Source: Candidatus Aminicenantes bacterium UBA4085
GTDB lineage: Bacteria; Acidobacteriota; Aminicenantia; Aminicenantales; UBA4085
DNA: 5,390 bases
Direction: 5' to 3'
Assembly: GCA_002383325.1 (NCBI GenBank)
Contig: DFYJ01000035.1
Location: forward strand, 9,432-14,821
Shown: one piece after another, positions 1-4,888 of the stretch
How positions within the stretch are numbered: position 1 is the first letter of the stretch
Layout of the letters: each line of letters starts with the position of its first letter
Notes under the pieces: generated by a model
What the model was told of the DNA's origin: nothing
The model's input: the letters and a program-made list of their open reading frames with translations, nothing else
The model's database searches: none
Made by a program: the position numbers and the translations under genes

Positions 1-431
1 GCGCGCACGGGCAGCCGGTCGACGACGCCGGGGGCCTGCCGCTCGACCGGAAGGTACACGTCGGTCTTGATCGGCCCCTTTCCGTCCAGGGGATGCCCCA
101 GGGGGTCGACGACCCGCCCGATCAAGGCCGGCCCGGCGGGCACCGAGATGATCCGGTGGGTCCGCTTGACCAGGTCGCCTTCCTTGATGACATGGCTTTC
201 GCTCAGCAGGACGGCTCCGACGCTGTCCTCCTCCAGATTCAGGGCGATGCCGGAGATGCCGTGGGGAAATTCCAGCAGCTCGTTGTACATGACCCGGTCG
301 AGGCCGTAGATCTTGGCGATGCCGTCGCCGACCGAGATGACCGTGCCGATCTCGCGGATGTCCACATCGGTCTGGAAGCCCTCGATCTCGCGCTGGATGA
401 TTTTGCTGATCTCGTCGGCTTTGATGGCCAT
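1..431 (-). CDS. atpA: F1Fo ATP synthase subunit alpha, N-terminal part (cut by window edge)
   Basis: This encodes the non-catalytic nucleotide-binding alpha subunit of the F1 head, which alternates with beta in the alpha3-beta3 hexamer on the cytoplasmic side of the membrane. Only the first 143 codons are present, of about 500 in the family. The start is the ATG at 431, giving [13 protein letters not shown]. Family hallmarks are visible in order: [15 protein letters not shown] (31-45), [19 protein letters not shown] (51-69), [10 protein letters not shown] (82-91), the [17 protein letters not shown] stretch (105-121) and APGVVDR (133-139). This covers the N-terminal beta-barrel and the entry to the nucleotide-binding domain; the Walker A loop lies beyond the window. 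It begins 6 bases after the atpH stop, with an AAAGG Shine-Dalgarno-like sequence 9 bases upstream, so it is part of the same operon. Genes for gamma, beta and epsilon would be expected next, but this cannot be seen. Confidence 0.97.
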   Translation of the reverse strand, partial: MAIKADEISKIIQREIEGFQTDVDIREIGTVISVGDGIAKIYGLDRVMYNELLEFPHGISGIALNLEEDSVGAVLLSESHVIKEGDLVKRTHRIISVPAGPALIGRVVDPLGHPLDGKGPIKTDVYLPVERQAPGVVDRLPVR

Positions 432-437
432 GGCGGT

Positions 438-980
438 CTACCTTTCGCTGATGGTGTCCTTGAGCTTGTCCAACTGACCTTTGAGCGAGACGTCGAAGAC
501 GCGGTTGCCCTTGCGCACCGTCAGGCCGCCCAGGAGCGCGGGGTCGAGCCCGTACTCGCAGTGGACCGAACGGCTCTCCAGCCGGGCCAGCTCGGCCTCC
601 AGGGCGGTCCGCTGGGCCGGGGTCAGGGCCGCCACCGAGCGGATCTCGTAGGTCGGCATGCCGTGAGCCGCCCGCCAGGCGGAGGGGAGGGCATCCAGGA
701 TGTCGGGCAGGATCTCCAAACGGCCGTGACGCAGGAGCAGGTCCAGGAAACGGACGGTCTTGCCGTCCGCCTTGATGGCATCCAGGAGGGCATGGACCAG
801 GGCGGCCTTGCGCGTGGTGTTGAGGAACGGCCGCAGCAGGGCGGCCCGCAGGTCCTCGCGGCCTTCGATCATGGCGTTGAAAGCGGCCAGCCGGCCGCGG
901 ACGGAATTGTACTCGTCCTCCCTAGGGAGGGCCCGGGCCAACCCCTCCGCGTACCGCTTAACGAGGGTCGGATTCTTCAT
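438..980 (-). CDS. atpH: F1Fo ATP synthase subunit delta (OSCP family)
   Basis: A protein of 180 residues, the usual length for the delta subunit. Delta sits on top of the F1 head and ties it to the peripheral b stalk, so that the head does not rotate with the rotor. The N-terminal part is helical (MKNPTLVKRYAEGLARAL resembles the family start, which often reads as VAxRYAxAL), with an FLNTTRKAALVHALLD helix at 52-67. The C-terminal signature is clear at 146-174: DPALLGGLTVRKGNRVFDVS followed by KGQLDKLK, matching the conserved 'D-x-x-L-x-GG-hydrophobic...G-x-x-x-hydrophobic-D-x-S...L-x-x-L' pattern. The start ATG at 980 lies inside the end of atpF (23-base overlap) and the stop is 6 bases before atpA, so translation is probably coupled on both sides. 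The identity rests on both motif and position. Confidence 0.95.
   Translation of the reverse strand: MKNPTLVKRYAEGLARALPREDEYNSVRGRLAAFNAMIEGREDLRAALLRPFLNTTRKAALVHALLDAIKADGKTVRFLDLLLRHGRLEILPDILDALPSAWRAAHGMPTYEIRSVAALTPAQRTALEAELARLESRSVHCEYGLDPALLGGLTVRKGNRVFDVSLKGQLDKLKDTISER
441..445 (-). promoter_or_regulatory. Ribosome binding site of atpA
   Basis: AAAGG on the minus strand lies 9 bases before the atpA ATG and overlaps the last codons of atpH. It is one of the clearer Shine-Dalgarno-like sequences in the window and fits the need for high alpha-subunit output (three copies per complex). Confidence 0.55.
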
Positions 981-1608
981 GCAGGGTCTTCAGCTTGGCG
1001 ATGGACTTGTCGATGAGCTCGGCCTGGTCGGACGCGCTCAGGCGGGCCTTGATCCGCTCCTCGGCCAGAGAGGCGGCCAGCTCGGCGGTATAGGCCTTGA
1101 GGTCGCGCACTCCGGCTTTAAGGTGGGCCTCAACCTCCAGCTTGGCCAGGGCCCGCAGGCGGTCGGCCTCTTGGCCGGCCATCTCCCGGATGCGCTCCTT
1201 TTCGCGCCGTCCTTCCTCCTCGGCCCCGGCCCGCAGGCGCTCAAGCTCCGCCTCCAGGGATGACACCTTGGCCCGGGCTTCCGCCAGCCTGGCTTCCGCG
1301 TCGCGGCGGGCGGCCTGCGCGTCATCGAGCGTCCGGGAGACGTCCTTGGTCCGCTGGGACAGCAGGCCCATGATCGGCTTGCGGAGGAGCAGGAAGAGGC
1401 CGCCGAAAAGGATGGTGAAATTGATGATCTTCGAGAGCATGCCGGATCCGCCCGCCTCGCGGCCCTCTTCCGCCGCATGGCCTTCTCCGGATTGGGCGGC
1501 CGGCGTCACGGCCGAAAGCTCCTGGGAGGAGGCCGGGAGAGCGGAGAGCAGGGTGAGGGAGACGGCCAGCAGGAGGACAGGAAGGGAGGCCCGCCGGCGG
1601 GGCGTCAC
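958..1608 (-). CDS. atpF: F1Fo ATP synthase subunit b with N-terminal signal peptide
   Basis: A peripheral-stalk subunit of 216 residues, longer than the usual b of about 156-170. Residues 4-6 (RRR) followed by a hydrophobic stretch at 9-25 (LPVLLLAVSL...) and ASSQE form a Sec-type signal peptide with a plausible cleavage near 28. A Gly/Glu/Ala-rich linker (about 30-56) follows, then the membrane segment IINFTILFGGLFLLL (61-75), the KPI turn (77-79) and a long charged coiled coil ending in a helical tail. The start is GTG at 1608, overlapping the atpF' stop as GTGA, with GAGG 8 bases upstream. An internal ATG at 1440 (residue 57) would give a conventional b subunit, but it leaves the signal peptide and coupling unexplained. 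A periplasmic N-terminus after cleavage agrees with the known topology of b. Extended b subunits of this kind are, from memory, known in some Desulfobacterota and Acidobacteriota. Confidence 0.9.
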   Translation of the reverse strand: MTPRRRASLPVLLLAVSLTLLSALPASSQELSAVTPAAQSGEGHAAEEGREAGGSGMLSKIINFTILFGGLFLLLRKPIMGLLSQRTKDVSRTLDDAQAARRDAEARLAEARAKVSSLEAELERLRAGAEEEGRREKERIREMAGQEADRLRALAKLEVEAHLKAGVRDLKAYTAELAASLAEERIKARLSASDQAELIDKSIAKLKTLHEESDPR

Positions 1609-2021
1609 TGGAGCAGCCTCGCTTCGATCGACTCGGCCAAGGATTGGGCCTGGGCGGCCAGCTGGGCTTTGAGGCCGTCAATCTCGCGGGCCATCTCGCC
1701 CTTGGCCTTGTCCACCTCGTCCTTGGCCGTCTTTCCGACATCGGACAGGAGACGCGTCTTCTCCCTCAGGGCCTCCAGCTCGAGGTCATCGCGGATCTTG
1801 TCGGCCGCAGCCCGAGCCGCCTTGAGGGCCTGATCGACGTTCTGGATGTCCCTGGCGTTCTCCTCGGCGGCCCGCCGAGAGGCCTCCCGATCGCCGTTCA
1901 GGCGGGCTTCCCGCTCCGAGCGGATCTTCAGCAGGGGACGGAAGAAAAAGCGGCCCAGAAAGACGACCAGGATCCAGACCACCGCGAAGGTGATGATGAC
2001 GGTTCCGTCGATTTCGAGCAT
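1605..2021 (-). CDS. atpF': F1Fo ATP synthase subunit b' (second b-type stalk subunit)
   Basis: A protein of 138 residues that begins MLEIDGTVIITFAVVWILVVF. One membrane segment (about 7-23) is followed by the FRPL turn (27-30), where family members usually have F-x-P-hydrophobic, and then a continuous charged helix rich in Ala, Arg, Glu and Lys to the end. This is the build of a b-type stalk subunit, and the next gene is a second, different b, so the two probably form a b/b' heterodimer as in cyanobacteria, plastids and several Gram-negative lineages. The ATG at 2021 is chosen because it places the membrane helix at the N-terminus; the frame is open further upstream to 2162, but that would run back through the promoter and the end of folC. 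No strong Shine-Dalgarno sequence is seen. It is the first gene of this operon segment and ends with a GTGA overlap into atpF. Confidence 0.92.
   Translation of the reverse strand: MLEIDGTVIITFAVVWILVVFLGRFFFRPLLKIRSEREARLNGDREASRRAAEENARDIQNVDQALKAARAAADKIRDDLELEALREKTRLLSDVGKTAKDEVDKAKGEMAREIDGLKAQLAAQAQSLAESIEARLLQ
1617..1620 (-). promoter_or_regulatory. Ribosome binding site supporting the GTG start of atpF
   Basis: GAGG on the minus strand lies 8 bases before the GTG at 1608. It favours this start over the internal ATG at 1440, and hence favours the long, signal-peptide-bearing form of the b subunit. Confidence 0.5.
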
Positions 2022-2054
2022 GGGGCGGATGTTCCGGCCGAAATCAGAAACGGG

Positions 2055-2084
2055 ATGATAGCATACCGCCCGCGGCGAATGCAA
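2055..2084 (-). promoter_or_regulatory. Predicted promoter of the atpF'-atpF-atpH-atpA operon
   Basis: On the minus strand TTGCAT (2084-2079) and TATCAT (2060-2055) are separated by 18 bases, and TGC directly precedes the second hexamer, giving an extended -10 of the TGnTATnnT type. Transcription would start near 2048, leaving a leader of about 27 bases before the atpF' ATG. The site sits in the only gap between folC and atpF'. The call is by eye and untested. Confidence 0.5.
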
Positions 2085-2103
2085 AAGCGCCGCCGGCCGG
2101 CGC
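2083..2103 (-). terminator. Rho-independent terminator after folC
   Basis: Directly after the folC stop, the minus strand has GCGCCG (2103-2098), a 5-base loop, CGGCGC (2092-2087), then TTTT (2086-2083). A 6-bp all-GC stem with a short T run is a modest intrinsic terminator, and its position immediately behind a stop codon supports the call. The last two T residues are shared with the -35 hexamer of the atp promoter. The T tract is short, so read-through into the atp genes is possible. Confidence 0.55.
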
Positions 2104-3444
2104 TCAAGCCGGGCGGCCGAGCTTCTTGACCGCGCCCACGAGGTAGAGCGAGCCGGCGACAAGAACCGTGCCGTCGGGTCCGGCCAAGCCGCGGGCCAAT
2201 CTCAGGGCCCGGCCGGGATCCGGCTCGAGGACGGTCTTGGCGGCGAACTCGGGCAGGGCTCCGGCCACGGCCTCCGGCTTCATGGCCCGGACATAGGGCA
2301 GCCCGGTCAGGACCACCCGACGGGCCGGGGCGAAGAGATGGCGGGCGGCCCGGCGGACGGCCTTGTCCTTCATCATGGCGAAGACCAGCACGAAGGGGCC
2401 GCGGACTTCTTCCCGCAGGAAGCGGGCTACGGCCCGGGCGCCTTCCTCGTTGTGGGCCCCGTCGAGATAGACCGTCGGGCGGCGGCCGATGATCTCCAGC
2501 CGTCCCTCCCAGCGGACGGATTCGAGGCCCCGGATGATCGCTTCGCGGGAAGGCGTCGGGATCCGACCGGAGCCGCCCAGCTCGCGGAGCGCCGCGATGG
2601 CGGCCGCGGCGTTGCGGCCTTGATGGGAACCGAGCAGTCCGGGCTTGAAGCTGTAGCTTTCCCCTTCGATGGTGTAGAGGAAGCGGAGGCCGGCCCGGGT
2701 CGGAATCGATTCCCATCGACGCCCCTTTCCCCAGACGGGCCGGAACGGCGCGCCGGCCTCGGCCGCGCGGGAGCGGATGACCGCCAAGGCCGGACCCCGC
2801 TCGGGCCCGCAGACGACGGGCACGCCGGGCTTGATGATGCCGGCTTTCTCGCCGGCGATGGCGGCCAGGGTCGGGCCCAGATACTCGCGGTGGTCGAGTC
2901 CGATCGAAGTGATGACCGAGACCAAGGGGGTGACGACGTTGGTCGCATCGAAGCGCCCGCCCATGCCCACTTCCAGGACGGCGACGTCGATCCGGCGCTC
3001 GGCGAAGTGGAGAAAAGCCACGACGGTCAGGACCTCGAAATAAGTGGGATGGGCGTCCAAGCGGCCGTCTCGGAGGAGGCCGTCGATCGTCCCTTTCAGG
3101 AGGCCGAGCAGGCGCCCCAGCTCGGCCCGGCCGATCATCCGTCCATCGACCCGGATCCGCTCCCGAAGATCGACCAGGTGGGGCGAGGTGTAGAGGCCGG
3201 TCTTCCGTCCGTCGGCCCGCAGGGCCGCGTCCAGCATGGCGCAGACCGAGCCCTTGCCGTTGGTCCCGGCCACGTGGAGGGAGGGGAACGCCTTGTGAGG
3301 GTCGCCCAGGGCCCGGAGCAGCATTCGGACGTTGTCCAGGCCCAGCTTGACCCCGAAGCGCTCCAAGGCCCGCAGCCAGGAGCGGGCCTGGGACGGAGAC
3401 AGCGGAGCGAACAGCGGACGGGGGGTGCGGAGACCGGAGCTCAC
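2104..3444 (-). CDS. folC: Folylpolyglutamate synthase / dihydrofolate synthase
   Basis: A 446-residue Mur-ligase-family enzyme of normal FolC length. It uses ATP to add glutamate to (tetrahydro)folates; bifunctional members also join glutamate to dihydropteroate. Motifs in order are PSLHVAGTNGKGSV with P-loop GTNGKGS (60-66), TSPHL (86-90), VLEVGMGGRFDATN (156-169), GLDH (182-185), EKAGIIKPG (199-207, including the lysine region that is carbamylated in the family), HQGRNAA (274-280), RWEGRLE (311-317), YLDGAHN (326-332) opening the C-terminal domain, FAMMKDK (355-361) and GSLYLVGAVK (431-440). The start is GTG at 3444, overlapping the accD stop as GTGA; no Shine-Dalgarno sequence is visible, so re-initiation after accD is likely. 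The frame is open upstream through accD, but that part is a shadow. Whether it is bifunctional cannot be decided from these motifs alone. Confidence 0.96.
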   Translation of the reverse strand: MSSGLRTPRPLFAPLSPSQARSWLRALERFGVKLGLDNVRMLLRALGDPHKAFPSLHVAGTNGKGSVCAMLDAALRADGRKTGLYTSPHLVDLRERIRVDGRMIGRAELGRLLGLLKGTIDGLLRDGRLDAHPTYFEVLTVVAFLHFAERRIDVAVLEVGMGGRFDATNVVTPLVSVITSIGLDHREYLGPTLAAIAGEKAGIIKPGVPVVCGPERGPALAVIRSRAAEAGAPFRPVWGKGRRWESIPTRAGLRFLYTIEGESYSFKPGLLGSHQGRNAAAAIAALRELGGSGRIPTPSREAIIRGLESVRWEGRLEIIGRRPTVYLDGAHNEEGARAVARFLREEVRGPFVLVFAMMKDKAVRRAARHLFAPARRVVLTGLPYVRAMKPEAVAGALPEFAAKTVLEPDPGRALRLARGLAGPDGTVLVAGSLYLVGAVKKLGRPA

Positions 3445-4235
3445 TGCGGCCGGTTGAGCAGGAGCCGCAGGGCTTTGATGACGAACGGCCGCAGAGCCTT
3501 GCGGGGCACGACATCGTCCAGGAAGCCGTGCTTGAGGACGAACTCCGAGCGCTGGAAGCCCTTGGGCAGCTTGACCTTGATGGTCTGCTCGATGACCACG
3601 GGGCCGGCGAAGCCGACGAAGGCGTTGGGCTCGGAGACGTTGACGTCGCCCAGCATGGCCCAGGAGGCCGTTGTCCCGCCCGATGTGGGATCGGCCAGGA
3701 CGGAGATGTAAGGCAGACGGGCTTCCTCCAGCTTGGCCAGGGCGGCGCTGGTACGGGCCATCTGCATCAGGGCCAGCAAGCCCTCCTGCATCCGCATCCC
3801 GCCCGAGACCGAGACGATGACGAGGGGGGTTTTCTCGGCCAGGGCCCGCTCTGCGGCCCGAACGATCTTCTCGCCGACCACCGAGCCGACGCTGCCGCCC
3901 ATGAAGGCGAAGTCCATGGCGCAGATGACCGTCCGGATGCCGCCCAGGGAGCCGACCGCGGTCACAATCGCCTCCGGCAGATCGGTCTTGCGCTGGTAGG
4001 ACTCCAGGCGCTTGACGTAGGGCTGGCTGTCGACGAAGTGGAGGGGGTCCAGGGACTGGATGTTGTGGTCGACGATGTCGAACTGACCGTCGTCGTAGAG
4101 CATGGCCAACCGCTCGGCGGCCGAGAGGCGGAAATGGAAGCCGCAGGCCGGGCAGACCGAGAGGTTCTCGAGGATGTCCTCCTTGTAGAGGATCCTCTGG
4201 CAATTGTTGCAGCGGGTCCAGAGATTGGCGCTCAT
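3441..4235 (-). CDS. accD: Acetyl-CoA carboxylase carboxyltransferase subunit beta
   Basis: The beta half of the carboxyltransferase, which with AccA moves the carboxyl group from biotin on AccB to acetyl-CoA and yields malonyl-CoA for fatty acid synthesis. From the ATG at 4235 it has 264 residues. A four-Cys zinc ribbon is present at C9, C12, C28 and C31 (C-x2-C-x15-C-x2-C). The crotonase-fold core follows: MDFAFMGGSVGSVVGEK (107-123), SGGMRMQEG (144-152), LADPTSGGTTASWAMLGDV (180-198), EPNAFVGFAGP (202-212) and LPKGFQRSEF (223-232). Two positions depart from the usual motif: SGGARMQEG has Met for Ala, and the residue after GFAGP is Val where Arg is common. The start is uncertain. A TTG at 4328, overlapping the upstream stop as TTGA, would add 31 residues and give 295, nearer the family's usual 280-300, but in that stretch 7 of 30 codons end in A/T against 4 of 50 after the ATG. 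It overlaps folC by 4 bases. Confidence 0.94.
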   Translation of the reverse strand: MSANLWTRCNNCQRILYKEDILENLSVCPACGFHFRLSAAERLAMLYDDGQFDIVDHNIQSLDPLHFVDSQPYVKRLESYQRKTDLPEAIVTAVGSLGGIRTVICAMDFAFMGGSVGSVVGEKIVRAAERALAEKTPLVIVSVSGGMRMQEGLLALMQMARTSAALAKLEEARLPYISVLADPTSGGTTASWAMLGDVNVSEPNAFVGFAGPVVIEQTIKVKLPKGFQRSEFVLKHGFLDDVVPRKALRPFVIKALRLLLNRPQ

Positions 4236-4246
4236 AGGCGGATCCG

Positions 4247-4276
4247 AGTCTACCAGCAAGGTCTCGGCGGTGTCAA
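4247..4276 (-). promoter_or_regulatory. Possible internal promoter for accD-folC
   Basis: On the minus strand a perfect TTGACA (4276-4271) is followed after 18 bases by TAGACT (4252-4247), which matches 4 of 6 positions of the -10 consensus. Transcription would begin around 4240, only a few bases before the ATG at 4235. This is possible if accD starts at that ATG and is nearly leaderless; it would be within the coding region if the TTG at 4328 is used. Weak evidence. Confidence 0.25.
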
Positions 4277-4324
4277 TCGGCGGCTCAGCCGCGGCATCCT
4301 GGAAGAAGCCTATCTTGTTGTTGC

Positions 4325-4819
4325 TCAATGCTTTTGCGGCCGTTCGGCGGCTGGACGCCCGGCCGTCTGACGCAGCTCAGCCAGGCGCCGGTGAAGAAAG
4401 GCAGCGATTTCGTCCGGTGTCGGCAGGTCCAGGCCGACATCGGCCTTCTCCCGCAGGAGGTCGCGGGCCGCCTGGAGGAGGCGGGCTCCATCGACCGGCT
4501 TCTCCAGGAACTCGGCCGCGCCGAAGGCGGTCAGAGCCTCGTGCCGGTACTGGGGCCCCCGGTAAAGGCCGGTGACGATGATGACCGGGACGCCGCCCCG
4601 GGAGTCCTGAACAATCCTCTTGGTCAGATCGAAGCCGTGCAGCCTGGGCAGGATGGCCTCCAGGACGACCAGGTCCGGCCGCTCTATCTGGTACTTCTCC
4701 CAGGCCGACAGCCCGTCGACGGCCTTGGTCACGACGAAGCCGGCCGGCTCGAACAGGGCGGACAGGCCGTCGAGCGACTGGGCGTCATAATCGACCAGGA
4801 GAACCTTCTTGTCAGCCAC
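4325..4819 (-). CDS. Stand-alone receiver-domain protein with altered phosphorylation site
   Basis: A 164-residue protein with a response-regulator receiver fold covering about 1-125 and a short helical C-terminal tail (about 128-164: LPTPDEIAAFLHRRLAEL, then a basic end). No DNA-binding or enzymatic output domain is recognised. Receiver landmarks are KKVLLVDYD (4-12), PDLVVLEAILPRLHGFDL (48-65), IIVTG (80-84, Thr83) and FLEKP (104-108, Lys107). The normal phospho-acceptor Asp is Glu54, and the acidic pair usually written DD reads D10-Y11. Thr83 and Lys107 are kept. Conventional phosphorylation therefore looks unlikely, and the protein may be a pseudo-receiver or a fixed 'on' mimic (inference). 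The start is GTG at 4819, giving MADKKVLLVDYD, a typical receiver opening; a TTG at 4840 would add 7 residues. It lies upstream of accD on the same strand and diverges from the glycosyltransferase gene; partner and pathway are unknown. Confidence 0.85.
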   Translation of the reverse strand: MADKKVLLVDYDAQSLDGLSALFEPAGFVVTKAVDGLSAWEKYQIERPDLVVLEAILPRLHGFDLTKRIVQDSRGGVPVIIVTGLYRGPQYRHEALTAFGAAEFLEKPVDGARLLQAARDLLREKADVGLDLPTPDEIAAFLHRRLAELRQTAGRPAAERPQKH

Positions 4820-4828
4820 GGCAAGCGG

Positions 4829-4857
4829 ATTCTCACACAACCCCGGCCCAAATTCAA
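4829..4857 (-). promoter_or_regulatory. Predicted promoter of the receiver-domain gene
   Basis: On the minus strand TTGAAT (4857-4852) is followed after 17 bases by GAGAAT (4834-4829), preceded by TGT, which gives an extended -10 of the TGn type. Transcription would start near 4822, about 3 bases before the GTG at 4819. It overlaps the divergent promoter on the other strand. Found by eye in an AT-richer gap, so a chance match is possible. Confidence 0.35.
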
Positions 4858-4881
4858 TTCCCGGAGGGATTGTGATATATT
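4853..4881 (+). promoter_or_regulatory. Predicted promoter of the glycosyltransferase gene
   Basis: TTCAAT (4853-4858) and TATATT (4876-4881) are spaced by 17 bases, with TGA just before the second hexamer (extended -10). TATATT matches 5 of 6 consensus positions. Only 7 bases separate the -10 from the ATG at 4889, so the predicted transcript would start at or next to the start codon. Its -35 occupies the same AT-rich block as the -35 of the divergent receiver gene. Confidence 0.45.
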
Positions 4882-4888
4882 GGCGCGG

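Noticed and set aside
93..1016. A 307-codon open frame on the plus strand opposite atpA, atpH and the end of atpF.
   Set aside because: It is antisense to three genes with strong family motifs. Long open antisense frames are expected in GC-rich DNA with G/C-ending codons, and its translation shows no domain, only Asp/Gly/Gln-rich low-complexity sequence.
1928..3514. A 528-codon open frame on the minus strand in another frame across folC.
   Set aside because: The translation is Arg/Pro/Gly-rich with no motifs, and the correct frame carries every FolC motif.
2338..3711. A 457-codon open frame on the plus strand opposite folC and the end of accD.
   Set aside because: It is a mirror of the codon bias of folC and accD, it crosses two real genes and its translation lacks recognisable motifs.
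3445..4203. An upstream in-frame extension of folC that would make a 699-residue protein.
   Set aside because: The added part lies inside accD in a different frame and is Arg/Gly/Leu-rich nonsense. FolC homology begins just after the GTG at 3444, which forms a clean 4-base overlap.
4280..4292. A small palindrome (GCGGC, 3-base loop, GCCGC) between the receiver gene and accD, considered as a terminator.
   Set aside because: The stem is only 5 bp and no T run follows on the minus strand, so it is not a convincing intrinsic terminator.
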